A stretch of DNA of 64,000 nt, taken from the NCBI GenBank assembly GCA_022510385.1, contig JAFLTQ010000002.1:1-64000 (forward strand). The letters run 5' to 3'. Below the pieces are notes generated by a model. It had not been told where the DNA came from. It did not search any database and saw only the letters and a program-made list of their open reading frames with translations. This DNA is from Muribaculaceae bacterium. GTDB lineage: Bacteria; Bacteroidota; Bacteroidia; Bacteroidales; Muribaculaceae. Shown piece by piece: positions 1 to 9,269 of this stretch. Positions within the stretch are counted from its first letter, which is position 1, and each line of letters starts with the position of its first letter. Both the position numbers and the translations under genes were made by a program.

Positions 1-73
<73 letters not shown>

Positions 74-78
74 GGATT

Positions 79-154
79 TGGAGCGGAAGACGAGGTTCGA
101 ACTCGCGACCCTTAGCTTGGAAGGCTAATGCTCTACCAACTGAGCTACTTCCGC
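79..154 (-). tRNA. tRNA-Gly (TCC)
   Basis: The minus strand gives a complete cloverleaf with anticodon loop CTTCCAA (anticodon TCC, glycine), T-loop TTCGAAC and an encoded CCA (the TGG at 79-81 on the plus strand). It lies five bases after tRNA-Thr and nine before tRNA-Tyr, so the three are probably cotranscribed. Confidence 0.95.
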
Positions 155-162
155 ATTTTGTC

Positions 163-248
163 TGGTGGGTGGAGATGGATTCGAACCACCGAAGGCGTAA
201 GCCAGCAGATTTACAGTCTGCCCCATTTGGCCACTCTGGTATCCACCC
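163..248 (-). tRNA. tRNA-Tyr (GTA)
   Basis: The minus strand gives an 86-base class II tRNA with a long variable arm. The anticodon loop CTGTAAA gives anticodon GTA (tyrosine), and a terminal CCA is encoded at 163-165. As the first gene of the minus-strand trio it should be transcribed first. Confidence 0.95.
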
Positions 249-517
249 TTTATCCCTTCAAATTGCGTGCCAATTTTTATTGAACACACTACTCTCCGGA
301 TTTCCAAGTGCAAAATTATATAATTTTTGTATCTCTACAAAATATTTTCAAATTTTTTATGTCACTTTTTATTTTTTTCCTCTTTCTTTTTCTTTTACCC
401 CTATTTATGAGTCCTTATATATCTACTTCCGGACCCTTTGTTTTTTCTTTTGGTCCGGCCTATCTATTTTTTATTTCCTTATTATCTTACTCCCCTCATT
501 TTTTAACCCCACCTTTT
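249..517. other. T-rich intergenic stretch between glmS and the tRNA cluster
   Basis: About 270 bases, strongly T-rich on the plus strand. I see no credible gene. Short open frames here are hydrophobic products of the T-richness. It should hold the 3' end of the glmS transcript and the promoter of the tRNA trio, but I could not point to a clear hairpin or a full promoter match. Confidence 0.6.
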
Positions 518-2362
518 TTACTCTACTGTCACCGACTTTGCTAAATTTCTCGGCATATCTACATCTTTACCCTTGTTTATTGCTATATAATAGCTCAAAA
601 GCTGCAGGGGTATGCTCGTTATTATAGGGGTAAGACACTCAGGCATCTCCGGCACCTCCAATACATGGTCGGCCATCTTGCTGATTATTTCATCCCCTTC
701 ATTTACTATTGCTATTATCGACCCTCCTCTTGACTTAACCTGCTGCACATTGCTTACTATCTTGTCGTAGACATGATCATTAGGAGCTATTATTACACTT
801 GGCATCTCCGCATCTATCAATGCTATCGGACCATGTTTCATCTCCGCTGCCGGATAACCCTCTGCATGAATGTAGGAAATCTCCTTCAATTTCAAGGCAC
901 CCTCCAGCGCCACCGGATAACTATATCCCCTTCCAAGATAGAGGAAATTTTTCGCATATGTATATTTCATCGACAATCTCTCTATCTTGTCGTTGAGTTG
1001 CAACACCTTCTTGACAACTGAAGGAATCTTTAATATATGCTTTCCAAGTTCATTTATTTTTTCCTGCGACATTGTACCCCTCAATTGAGCTATACTCAAT
1101 GAAAGGAGCGTAAGCACCATCACCTGTCCGGTAAATGCTTTCGTTGAGGCTACTCCTATTTCAGGTCCTACATGTATATATGTCCCGCTTTGCGTCTCTC
1201 TTGGTATCGAGCTCCCCACTACATTGCTGATTCCATAGACATAGGCCCCCTTATTCCGGGCTATTTTAACAGCCGCCAGTGTGTCGGCGGTCTCCCCGCT
1301 CTGAGAAATGGCTATTACTATATCTCTTTCGTCTAACACCGGATTTGAATATCTGAATTCACTCGCATATTCAACCTCAACAGGCAACTGACAATTATCC
1401 TGAATCAGATATTTACCCAAAAGGGCAGCATGCCAGGAGGTGCCACAAGCAACTATCACGATCCTTTTTGCATTTAAAAAGACATCTTTGCTGTCCATCA
1501 CTCCTGAAAGCATTATCTTTGAGCCTCCTGCAACAACTCTACCGCGGATACAATCACGCAAGGTGGTAGGCTGCTCGAATATTTCCTTTAGCATGAAATG
1601 GTCGTAGCCTCCCTTCTCAAGTTGGGAGATGCTCATTTCAAGCGTTGTCACATCTATTTTGCTCTCCTTATTCTCAAGAGTTAAGATTTTCAATGGTTCA
1701 CCCTTCTCTATCACAGCTATCTCTCCATCCTTAAGATATACACAATCCTTAGTATACTCTATAAACGGAGTGGCATCCGAAGCCAGGAAGGTTTCATTTT
1801 CTCCAATCCCGACAGCCAATGGAGAACTATTACGTGCTGCGATTATCTTGTTGGGATTATCTTTCTCTATCAAGGCAATTGCATAGGCTCCCACCACTTG
1901 CTTAAGGGCCATCCTGACCGCATCCAATAGCTGACAATTATTCTTTACCTTTATATACTCTATCAATTGCACAAGAACCTCTGTATCAGTCTCTGAATGG
2001 AAAGTACACCCCTGTTCTATCAAGGCATCTTTAAGCACCTGATAATTTTCTATCGTACCATTATGTACCAAAGCGAGATTACCATCTTCGCTATAGTGAG
2101 GATGAGCATTGCAGTCGCTCGGCTCTCCATGCGTGGCCCATCTCGTATGCGCTATACCACATTTGGCGGAAAGGTCCTTGTCTTTACAAAAATCTTCAAG
2201 ATTACTTACCTTTCCCTGACTTTTATAAATATTTATCTTTCCCTCCGGGCTTGCCAATGCTATCCCGGCACTGTCATACCCTCTATATTCCAATCTATGG
2301 AGTCCCTTAATCAATATCTCGTAGACATTATTGTCTCCAACATATCCTACTATTCCACACAT
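518..2362 (-). CDS. glmS: Glutamine--fructose-6-phosphate aminotransferase (isomerizing)
   Basis: Makes glucosamine-6-phosphate from fructose-6-phosphate and glutamine, the first committed step of UDP-GlcNAc, peptidoglycan and LPS synthesis; cytoplasmic. The protein has 614 residues, the usual length. It begins MCGIVGY, with the N-terminal nucleophile Cys2 of the glutaminase domain (about 1-220). Two SIS sugar-isomerase domains follow, with VACGTSWHA and the SQSGET phosphosugar loop. The C-terminal end, PRNLAKSVTVE, matches the family. The start is fixed because Cys2 must follow the initiator Met. No glmS ribozyme-like structure is evident in the short leader. It runs opposite in pathway direction to the nagB gene near 33 kb. 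Confidence 0.98.
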   Translation of the reverse strand: MCGIVGYVGDNNVYEILIKGLHRLEYRGYDSAGIALASPEGKINIYKSQGKVSNLEDFCKDKDLSAKCGIAHTRWATHGEPSDCNAHPHYSEDGNLALVHNGTIENYQVLKDALIEQGCTFHSETDTEVLVQLIEYIKVKNNCQLLDAVRMALKQVVGAYAIALIEKDNPNKIIAARNSSPLAVGIGENETFLASDATPFIEYTKDCVYLKDGEIAVIEKGEPLKILTLENKESKIDVTTLEMSISQLEKGGYDHFMLKEIFEQPTTLRDCIRGRVVAGGSKIMLSGVMDSKDVFLNAKRIVIVACGTSWHAALLGKYLIQDNCQLPVEVEYASEFRYSNPVLDERDIVIAISQSGETADTLAAVKIARNKGAYVYGISNVVGSSIPRETQSGTYIHVGPEIGVASTKAFTGQVMVLTLLSLSIAQLRGTMSQEKINELGKHILKIPSVVKKVLQLNDKIERLSMKYTYAKNFLYLGRGYSYPVALEGALKLKEISYIHAEGYPAAEMKHGPIALIDAEMPSVIIAPNDHVYDKIVSNVQQVKSRGGSIIAIVNEGDEIISKMADHVLEVPEMPECLTPIITSIPLQLLSYYIAINKGKDVDMPRNLAKSVTVE

Positions 2363-2475
2363 ACCTAATATATTAAGAATACACGTTAGTAACGATATCC
2401 TTTAAATTTTATTACAGTTAACTAATTCTAATCCTTATTAAGACTCTTTTCAAACCTTTGGAATTATCCCCATTC

Positions 2476-3126
2476 TCAGAATTCATCTCCTAAAGGATTC
2501 AAGGCTGAGTCTCTCACCTTATATAGCAACGCCTTTTTTGCTTCCGGGTTATCTCTCAATAAATCGGATAGCTCCCAATGATGTCCGGCCTCTTCGCTAA
2601 GCAAGGGTGACGTTGCATCCACCTCAGCCAGATTCCATGTAAGCAATACTGTCTTAATCTTCAGAGCCTTCAATTTTCTGACAAGCATTTCATGATCGGC
2701 ATCCCCGGTGATTAACACGACATAGTCAAATTTCCTGAAGGTCGAAAGTTCGTATGCCTCTAAGGCAAACCAGACATCAATACCTTTTTCGACAACCTGC
2801 TTCTCCCCTTCTCTACCCATTTCCCGAAGATGCTTGTAATGAAACACCACATCATTTTCTATAAGGGTATCTTCAAATTTTCTCTCATTATATAGAAGGT
2901 GTTTGTCGTATGCCTCTTTCACCCGGAATCTTCCCCGGAAATAGTGGGCCTCCGTGATCTGACAATTCGCCGGATCTACATTCTCCGACCATGCCAGTCG
3001 GGCACAAATGAAATCGAATAATGATCTAACCTTTATTATGGAACTTTCAATGGCCTTCAAGGCTCTATTGACCTTGGCATAATATCCGCCATCGATAAAT
3101 ACTCCTATTGATATATATCCTTGCAT
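2476..3126 (-). CDS. NYN domain protein (LabA/DUF88-like, PIN-fold RNase family)
   Basis: A 216-residue protein of the NYN family, metal-dependent PIN-like nucleases thought to act on RNA. The acidic residues of the fold are visible in FIDGGY near the N-terminus, in the central KGIDVWFALEAYE, and in LITGDADHE near residue 140. The frame is open for 62 more codons upstream, but those overlap the muramidase gene in another frame and look like no domain, so I take the ATG at 3126, which leads straight into the first beta-strand (MQGYISIGVFIDGG). It is the last gene of a pepD - muramidase - NYN run, 16 bases after the muramidase stop. The RNA substrate is unknown. Confidence 0.85.
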   Translation of the reverse strand: MQGYISIGVFIDGGYYAKVNRALKAIESSIIKVRSLFDFICARLAWSENVDPANCQITEAHYFRGRFRVKEAYDKHLLYNERKFEDTLIENDVVFHYKHLREMGREGEKQVVEKGIDVWFALEAYELSTFRKFDYVVLITGDADHEMLVRKLKALKIKTVLLTWNLAEVDATSPLLSEEAGHHWELSDLLRDNPEAKKALLYKVRDSALNPLGDEF

Positions 3127-3142
3127 GCTTAAGAAAGTTTTT

Positions 3143-3946
3143 TCAAGATCCGCTATATTTAGCGTATGCCTTTGCCATCTTGGTGTGATAACCTCGTTTG
3201 GCGTATGAGGGCCCGTTATATCTTCGGGCGAAGGCACTCCAGTTCTTTTTCCGAAGGCTTTCCACCATTCCCGTCCGGGTGATGAATACAGCAAACAGCT
3301 GTAGTTGTTCAAGTTCCGAATAGGCCATCCTTTTCACAAACTCATCGACTGATTCGCAACCACACAGTTTATAATTGAATCCCCCGATCTGAAACATTCC
3401 CCAGAATGTCCCCATATTTGCGCCTTGTGCATTGACCTTTCGGGCATTTATCAATTCTGTCCATTCTTTGAGGGCATATCCCTTCAATCCTTCCGGCACT
3501 TTTTCACCTTTGGCCCCCTCGGTGGATGCGGCCTTGGATGTATACTTGTTATACATTGTCCGGTCGAAATTTATCACCGGGATACCGGGAGCCCAGAATC
3601 CTTTCATTGCCTTGCCCGCCTCTATCTCCACGACTGCTTTTATGGCTGCCACCTCTACATCCAGTTCTTCAGCCACCAATGCAAAATCATCTTCAGTCAG
3701 ATGAAGATATCTCTCTTCTGCATCTTTCCCTACGCTATCCACCTCATTTATTAATAATGAGGGAGTGGAAACTAAAGCCACACTGTCAGAGTCGGTGAGG
3801 TAATTATTGATCTCGTCACTTTGGCCCTTTTCTTCGGAAGTTGCCTCTTCAATCATATTCCTACCTAAAAGGGCGGAGGAAAATCCTCCACCCATAGTAA
3901 GAATAAATATCATTATGATTTTCAGGCCCTTTCCTGATGATGTCAT
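3143..3946 (-). CDS. Putative secreted N-acetylmuramidase (PF11860-like lysozyme)
   Basis: A 267-residue protein with an N-terminal membrane or signal segment (about residues 8-27, IIMIFILTMGG) and a low-complexity linker to about residue 80. A lysozyme-like domain follows. It carries the family pattern of an acidic VVEIEAG helix, then GIPVINFDRTMY, then GTFWGMFQIGGFNY and a C-terminal RRYNGP motif. It probably cleaves peptidoglycan in the periplasm. It overlaps pepD by four bases (ATGA), so translation is likely coupled. The family is best known from phage endolysins, but nothing else here looks phage-derived, so a housekeeping cell-wall role is more likely. Confidence 0.82.
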   Translation of the reverse strand: MTSSGKGLKIIMIFILTMGGGFSSALLGRNMIEEATSEEKGQSDEINNYLTDSDSVALVSTPSLLINEVDSVGKDAEERYLHLTEDDFALVAEELDVEVAAIKAVVEIEAGKAMKGFWAPGIPVINFDRTMYNKYTSKAASTEGAKGEKVPEGLKGYALKEWTELINARKVNAQGANMGTFWGMFQIGGFNYKLCGCESVDEFVKRMAYSELEQLQLFAVFITRTGMVESLRKKNWSAFARRYNGPSYAKRGYHTKMAKAYAKYSGS

Positions 3947-5400
3947 ACCTCAGATATTTTCTTGAGAATCAAACACAAATGTTTCCAGAATTTATCTACT
4001 GTCGGTATTAATAATTTTTCATCCGGTGAATGGACATCCCGCATTGTCGGGCCTATGCTCACCATATCAAGCTCAGGATTCTTTGTCAAGAAGAGGCCAC
4101 ATTCCAATCCGGCATGGATAGCCTTTATTTTCGGTTTCACCCCGAAGAGTTCCTCATAGGCTTCTTCACTGATTTTCATAACCTTTGATTCCACATTCGG
4201 TGCCCAACCGGGATAACCGTCGGAGTGGCTCACTTCAGCACCGGCAAGCTGGAAATGTGCCTCCACCTGTCCGGCTATATCATTTTTGCGTGATTCCAAA
4301 GAGGAACGTTGTGATGTGGTGACTACTATTTTGCTCTCTTCATCCATCTTGACAGCAGCAAGATTCGTGGAGGTTTCCACCAATCCTTCAATCTCTCTGC
4401 TCATGCTGATAACCCCGTGAGGTGCGGAATACAATGCACGGATAAGTTTGAGAGAGGTTTCGGAATCGATGCAGTATTCAGGTTTATCCGCCTTCTCTAT
4501 TTCAAGTTTCAGGGAAGGTTCCACTCCTTTAAATTCATTGCGGATTGCTTCGGCATACTCATGGAGATATTTCGCTATTTCTTCACGATGTCTCTCATTG
4601 ATGCCGAATATTGCCTCGGCTTCTCTCGGAATCGCATTACGTAGGTTGCCCCCTTTAAAGCTGCAAACCTCTATGTTCCATTTATTGGAACAATTCCATA
4701 TAAAGCGGGCTATCAGCTTATTGGCATTGGCTCTCCCCAGATGGATATCGCCACCGCTGTGTCCTCCCAACAGCCCTGTCACCTTCACTTTATAATAATT
4801 GAAATTATCGGGAGAGAAACTTCTTTTATATGTAAAGATAGCTGTAGTGTCGATACCGCCGGCACATCCGATGAATATCTCTCCATCATCCTCTGAGTCA
4901 AGATTTATAAGAATCTTGCCGGAAATCATTCCCTCTCCCAGATTCTCAGCTCCTTCAAGCCCTATTTCCTCATTCACGGTAAAGAGAGCCTCGAGAGGTC
5001 CATGTTCTATCTCCGCATCTGCAAGAGCAGCGAGAGCGGCAGCCATTCCGATACCATTATCAGCCCCGAGGGTTGTACCTTTTGCTTTTACCCAATCTCC
5101 ATCGATAAAAGTCTCGATAGGATCTTTCAGAAAATCATGTTCTACATCGCTGTTTTTTTCAGCCACCATATCCATATGGGCCTGAAGCACTACAACCGGA
5201 GCATTCTCTCTTCCCGGAGTTGCCGGCTTCTTCATAACAACGTTCCCTACCTTGTCAGTCTTTGCCTCGATTGAATGTTGCTTGGCAAAGTCGAGCAAAT
5301 ATTCCCTTATCTTTTCTTCATGTTTAGAGGGTCGCGGCACTTTTGTGATAGCATCGAAGGCTCCCCATACAAGAGCCGGTTGCAAATCTTTGATATCCAT
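3943..5400 (-). CDS. pepD: Aminoacyl-histidine dipeptidase (M20 metallopeptidase, PepD-like)
   Basis: A cytosolic zinc dipeptidase of the M20 family that cleaves Xaa-His and other dipeptides. It has 485 residues, normal for the family. The metal and catalytic motifs are visible: QAHMDMVAEK near residue 80, GADNGIGMA near 117, NEEIGLEGA near 147, and a late HAGLECG. It is the first gene of a minus-strand operon with the muramidase (four-base overlap) and the NYN gene. A full consensus promoter lies 70-100 bases upstream. Peptide salvage beside a muramidase is compatible with cell-wall turnover, but that link is inference. Confidence 0.95.
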   Translation of the reverse strand: MDIKDLQPALVWGAFDAITKVPRPSKHEEKIREYLLDFAKQHSIEAKTDKVGNVVMKKPATPGRENAPVVVLQAHMDMVAEKNSDVEHDFLKDPIETFIDGDWVKAKGTTLGADNGIGMAAALAALADAEIEHGPLEALFTVNEEIGLEGAENLGEGMISGKILINLDSEDDGEIFIGCAGGIDTTAIFTYKRSFSPDNFNYYKVKVTGLLGGHSGGDIHLGRANANKLIARFIWNCSNKWNIEVCSFKGGNLRNAIPREAEAIFGINERHREEIAKYLHEYAEAIRNEFKGVEPSLKLEIEKADKPEYCIDSETSLKLIRALYSAPHGVISMSREIEGLVETSTNLAAVKMDEESKIVVTTSQRSSLESRKNDIAGQVEAHFQLAGAEVSHSDGYPGWAPNVESKVMKISEEAYEELFGVKPKIKAIHAGLECGLFLTKNPELDMVSIGPTMRDVHSPDEKLLIPTVDKFWKHLCLILKKISEV

Positions 5401-5468
5401 GGCTTTTATATTTTCTGTTTTTATTTTTTCGTTTTAGGAGGCCCCTTATTTTGGAGCCTTTTATTGCT

Positions 5469-5499
5469 CAAAAGTAATCATTTTTTCCTTTTATTCAAA
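5469..5499 (-). promoter_or_regulatory. Consensus Bacteroidetes promoter for pepD operon
   Basis: Read on the minus strand: TTTG at 5499-5496, a 19-base spacer, then TACTTTTG at 5476-5469. This matches the Bacteroides -33/-7 consensus (TTTG, N19-21, TAnnTTTG) exactly. It leaves a leader of about 60 bases before the pepD ATG. Confidence 0.8.
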
Positions 5500-5506
5500 A
5501 CTTACT

Positions 5507-5536
5507 TTTCAAGTTAATCTTTTTTTTCTAAATTTG
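5507..5536 (+). promoter_or_regulatory. Probable promoter of the OmpH-like gene
   Basis: The -7 element TAAATTTG at 5529-5536 fits TAnnTTTG. Eighteen bases upstream is TTTC (5507-5510), one mismatch from the -33 TTTG and slightly close. It is divergent from the pepD promoter in the same 216-base gap. Confidence 0.55.
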
Positions 5537-5616
5537 CATTCAATTTTCATCTCCGCCGGAGATGTATCTTTTCATTATTTATAATTAATCACAGAAAAAA
5601 GAAAAAGAAGCAGAAG

Positions 5617-6216
5617 ATGAGAAAGTTTTTTTCAATCAACCTATTTACGGTTCTTGCGATTTGTTTATTGGCAACAGCCTGCGGAAATAAAGAATCCAAC
5701 CAGGAATCCTCTAAAGCAAAAATTTCGGGTATAATCGCCAGAGCCGACTCCATGCTTCCAAATTATAGATTTGTTGATGTTGACACGGTTTTCGTCTACT
5801 ACAACCTTGCCAAAGACTACAACGATGAAATGTTGCGTCTTCAGGCTAACTATGAAAATGAAGTCAAGAGGCATCAGAATTCCATCCAGTCGTTCGCTAC
5901 AAACGTTGACAAAAAACGTCAGAACAACGGTTACCTTTCAGAACAGTCGCTTAATGCCGATCTCCAACAATTGGCCACTATGCAAGACAATGCTCAGAAG
6001 GCGGTTGCAAACCTTCAGAACAACATCCTTCTCGCCGACCAACAGGGACGTCAGACTGTCACCGATTCTATCCTGGCTTTCATCAACGAATACAACCTCT
6101 CTAAAGGGTATGACGCTATTTTCATTAAAAGCGTGACTTTATGCTCTAACCCGGCTCTCGATATCACTGCCGAAGTAATCGAAGGCCTAAACGCCAGATA
6201 CAACAAGGTGAAGTGA
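5617..6216 (+). CDS. OmpH/Skp-family lipoprotein
   Basis: A 199-residue protein with a lipoprotein signal (LLATAC, lipidated Cys22) and a long alpha-helical, Gln/Asn-rich middle (about 60-150) with the heptad look of OmpH/Skp chaperone arms. The start of the mature part, FVDVDTVFVYY, resembles the beta-strand that opens Skp, and the C-terminal NLSKGYDAIFIKS resembles the closing strand. Skp-like proteins hold unfolded outer-membrane proteins in the periplasm. A lipidated version would be tethered to a membrane. It is followed by a terminator and stands alone. Confidence 0.8.
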   Translation: MRKFFSINLFTVLAICLLATACGNKESNQESSKAKISGIIARADSMLPNYRFVDVDTVFVYYNLAKDYNDEMLRLQANYENEVKRHQNSIQSFATNVDKKRQNNGYLSEQSLNADLQQLATMQDNAQKAVANLQNNILLADQQGRQTVTDSILAFINEYNLSKGYDAIFIKSVTLCSNPALDITAEVIEGLNARYNKVK

Positions 6217-6246
6217 TCCACCTTTTAAAGGATTGCTATAATTTTT

Positions 6247-6285
6247 AGCAGGAAGGATAATTTTTCCGGCCTGCTTTTCTTTTTA
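6247..6285 (+). terminator. Terminator after the OmpH-like gene
   Basis: AGCAGG (6247-6252) pairs with CCTGCT (6270-6275), with a second inner pairing of AGGA and TCC, followed by TTTTCTTTTT. It ends just before the hflX ATG, so hflX needs its own promoter or readthrough. Confidence 0.6.
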
Positions 6286-6292
6286 ATCTATT

Positions 6293-7528
6293 ATGATTGA
6301 AGATAATATTATTAATAAGGAAGCCAACGAAAAAACTGTCCTCGTCGGGTTGGTGACTCTTCGTCAGGATGAAGCCAAGGTGAACGAGTATCTTGATGAG
6401 CTCGATTTCCTGGCTCGTACTGCCGGAGCTGAACCCGTGAAACGTTTTATTCAGAAATTGGATTACCCTAATCCGAGAACCTATGTCGGAAAAGGTAAGC
6501 TGGAAGAAATTCGTCAATATGTCGAAGAGTTTGAAATCGGGCTCGTGATTTTCGATGACGAACTTTCCACCAAACAAGTGGCAAACATTGAGAGAGAACT
6601 GAAGGTGAAGATTCTCGACCGCACAAGCCTTATTCTCGATATTTTCGCAAAACGGGCGCAGACAGCCACCGCAAGAACGCAAGTGGAACTCGCACAATAT
6701 CAATATCTTCTGCCGCGACTCACCAGAATGTGGACCCACCTTGAACGCCAGCGAGGAGGTATCGGTATGAGAGGCCCCGGTGAAACCCAGATTGAAACCG
6801 ACCGTCGTATTATCCTCGACAAAATCTCTCGCCTTAAGGAGGAGCTGAAACATATCGACCGCCAAAAGAGCGTTCAGAGAAAAAATCGCGGAAAACTCAC
6901 TCGCATTGCTCTGGTAGGGTACACAAATGTCGGCAAGTCAACTCTAATGAACCTTCTCAGCAAAAGCGACGTATTTGCTGAAAACAAACTCTTTGCAACT
7001 CTCGACACCACTGTCAGAAAGGTGATTATAGATAATCTTCCTTTCTTACTTACCGACACCGTTGGATTCATCCGTAAATTGCCTACTCATCTCGTCGACT
7101 CTTTCAAATCCACTCTCGATGAAGTGAGGGAAGCTGATTTGCTTGTGCATGTGGTGGATATCTCACATCCGGGCTTTGAAGAGCAGATTGAGGTGGTAAA
7201 TGAGACACTTAGGCAGGTGTGCGGAGATAAACCGCTTCCGGTGATAATGGTATTCAATAAGATCGATGCTTTCTCCTATAATCCTAAAGATGAAGATGAT
7301 TTGACTCCCGCCTCTCGTGAAAACATCCCCTTGGAAGCTTTCAAGGAATCCTGGATGTCGAAGATGGCGAACAATTGCGTTTTCATCTCGGCCAAAGAGC
7401 ATATTAATATTGATGCCCTTAAAGAACTTCTTTATGAGAAAGCAAGAGAAATTCATGCCGAGAGATTCCCTTACAATGATTTCCTTTTCCAAAAATATGA
7501 TGAGGATTTAGGTGATCAAGATGAATGA
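6293..7528 (+). CDS. hflX: GTPase HflX
   Basis: A ribosome-associated GTPase that in other bacteria splits stalled ribosomes under stress. It has 411 residues. The N-terminal HflX domain (about 10-190) contains RTYVGKGKLEEI and the family signature GGIGMRGPGETQIE. The G domain has the Walker A GYTNVGKST, the G3 DTVGF and the G4 NKID. The 3' end overlaps the start of the DUF4954 gene, which implies translational coupling. Confidence 0.96.
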   Translation: MIEDNIINKEANEKTVLVGLVTLRQDEAKVNEYLDELDFLARTAGAEPVKRFIQKLDYPNPRTYVGKGKLEEIRQYVEEFEIGLVIFDDELSTKQVANIERELKVKILDRTSLILDIFAKRAQTATARTQVELAQYQYLLPRLTRMWTHLERQRGGIGMRGPGETQIETDRRIILDKISRLKEELKHIDRQKSVQRKNRGKLTRIALVGYTNVGKSTLMNLLSKSDVFAENKLFATLDTTVRKVIIDNLPFLLTDTVGFIRKLPTHLVDSFKSTLDEVREADLLVHVVDISHPGFEEQIEVVNETLRQVCGDKPLPVIMVFNKIDAFSYNPKDEDDLTPASRENIPLEAFKESWMSKMANNCVFISAKEHINIDALKELLYEKAREIHAERFPYNDFLFQKYDEDLGDQDE

Positions 7529-9203
7529 TACCTTGGAAAATATCAGACCTCTTTCTCAAGAGGAGATCAATCAGCTGACATCCCAAGGATGCACAGCCTC
7601 CGAGTGGTCTCAGATCTCTGTATCTCCTTCTCTCAACTTAAAAGATATTATAAACGTCAGATTCACCGGGCCTGTAGTTATTCATGAAGGAGTCGTGCTC
7701 AGGGAAATACCCGGCGGGATAGGAGGATGTACGCTACATAAAAACGTTATTATTGAGAATGTAGCATCCATAGAATTCGATGAAAACTCAAAAAATGGCG
7801 TCGGCACTCAGGTAGCAGTGCTTGATGAAACAGGCTCAAGAAGCGTCACAATATATCCGGGGCTATCCTCTCAAGCCGCCACTCTGATGGCAAGGGTTCC
7901 GGATTGGTTCAGGGATTCCGTAAAACCGCGACTTCAAGAATTTCTGGATTCTCGCACTCCTCTCTGCGAAATAGGAGAAGGCACAATAATAAAGAATAGC
8001 GGCAAATTTAAAAATGTATATATCGGTCGGGAAGTCTTGATAGAAGGTGCAGGGCGTCTTGTAAACGGTTCTATTATAAATAATGCTGAAAGAGGAAAAT
8101 CTATCACTTATATAGGAACCGGTGTGGAGGCTGAAAATTTCATACTCGAAGATTGCCGCCTCGAGTCGAAGACCACATTGTTTAATAGTTATGTGGGCCA
8201 AGGGGTGGAAATATCTCATAATTTCAGTGTCCATGATTCTCTCTTTTTTGCCAACTGCTCAATGGCAAACGGAGAGGCCCATTCCATTCTTGCCGGACCT
8301 TATACTGTGAGCATGCACAAGGGGACACTCCTTATCGGATGCCAGACTTCCTTTATGAATGCAGGCTCGCTGTCAAACCAGAGCAACCATATGTATAAGA
8401 TGGGACCGGTGCATTGGGGACTTCTGGAAAGAGGAGTTAAGACTTCTTCCGGGTCTTATTTGATGTTAGGAGCAAAAATCGGAGCCTTTTCGCTTCTAAT
8501 GGGAGCCCACAAAGGTCATCCGGATTCCTCGGAATTCCCTTTTTCATATCTTTTTGGTGACGAACGGGGCACTACTGTGGTTGTGCCGGCTCTTATGCTT
8601 AGATCGTGCGGCCTAATCCGGGATGAACTGAAATGGCCTGCGCGAGACAGACGTCTCAATCGGGGTATACCACTAATCGACCATATCACTTATGCGGTCT
8701 TGAACCCCTTTACCGTCGACACCATGTTAAAGACTGTCAAGACTATCGACAGTCTATTGATGCGTCCTGCAGCCGACGACATGTATATGCGTTACAAGGG
8801 TATGAAATTCACTCGTGCGGCCCTTGAAAGAGCGCGGAATCTTTACACTCTTGCCATTTTTAAATATCTTTCGGTGACGCTTCCCGAGTGTCGTTTCCCC
8901 GAGCCGGCCGACAACCCTCCTGACACATGGATAGACCTTGGAGGTCAGATCATCCCCAGGGAATTTCTTAACAGGATCTTGCAGTCAGACTCCCTTCTCG
9001 ATGCCGAGAATATTTGTGCAGAAGCATTTGAGCGATATAAGGAATTAGAGCTCTCATGGGTTGCTTCAAGATTTGGCAACGACTGGCGGAGCCGGGAGAA
9101 CGAGATCTCTGAAATGGCGCAAAACTACGACAAGATAATAGAGGAAGACCGACAAGAATATTTTGATACTCTCGAAAGGGAGAATAAAATGTTAGATCTC
9201 TAA
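7521..9203 (+). CDS. DUF4954 family protein (left-handed beta-helix, acyltransferase-like)
   Basis: A 560-residue protein of the Bacteroidetes/spirochaete DUF4954 family, function not established. Residues about 40-400 contain spaced hydrophobic hexapeptide-like repeats (for example VFENV/IENVAS, IIKNSGKFKNVYIG, FVLEDCRLES types) as in left-handed beta-helix nucleotide-sugar transferases. The C-terminal third is alpha-helical. A GTG nine bases upstream is in frame, but the ATG at 7521 is the better start. It overlaps the hflX stop by eight bases. Activity on a nucleotide sugar is a guess from the fold. Confidence 0.8.
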   Translation: MNDTLENIRPLSQEEINQLTSQGCTASEWSQISVSPSLNLKDIINVRFTGPVVIHEGVVLREIPGGIGGCTLHKNVIIENVASIEFDENSKNGVGTQVAVLDETGSRSVTIYPGLSSQAATLMARVPDWFRDSVKPRLQEFLDSRTPLCEIGEGTIIKNSGKFKNVYIGREVLIEGAGRLVNGSIINNAERGKSITYIGTGVEAENFILEDCRLESKTTLFNSYVGQGVEISHNFSVHDSLFFANCSMANGEAHSILAGPYTVSMHKGTLLIGCQTSFMNAGSLSNQSNHMYKMGPVHWGLLERGVKTSSGSYLMLGAKIGAFSLLMGAHKGHPDSSEFPFSYLFGDERGTTVVVPALMLRSCGLIRDELKWPARDRRLNRGIPLIDHITYAVLNPFTVDTMLKTVKTIDSLLMRPAADDMYMRYKGMKFTRAALERARNLYTLAIFKYLSVTLPECRFPEPADNPPDTWIDLGGQIIPREFLNRILQSDSLLDAENICAEAFERYKELELSWVASRFGNDWRSRENEISEMAQNYDKIIEEDRQEYFDTLERENKMLDL

Positions 9204-9229
9204 CTTATCGCTGTTTTTAGGCCAAATCC

Positions 9230-9261
9230 TTTGCAAGTTAAGAATTTTTAATATAATTTTG
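9230..9261 (+). promoter_or_regulatory. Consensus promoter of rpsA
   Basis: TTTG at 9230-9233, a 20-base spacer, then TAATTTTG at 9254-9261, a perfect TTTG/TAnnTTTG match. Transcription should begin near 9268, just at the base of the leader hairpin. Confidence 0.85.
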
Positions 9262-9269
9262 CATCCGTG

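Noticed and set aside
2363-2475. glmS ribozyme or other leader RNA before glmS
   Set aside because: The leader is short and AT-rich, with no recognisable ribozyme core. The ribozyme is a Gram-positive feature.
3127-3312. N-terminal extension of the NYN protein overlapping the muramidase gene
   Set aside because: The 62 extra residues are the muramidase sequence in another frame and match no domain. The ATG at 3126 starts at the first beta-strand.
3143-3946. Prophage remnant because of the endolysin-like muramidase
   Set aside because: No holin, integrase or structural phage genes are nearby, and the gene is embedded in an operon with pepD.
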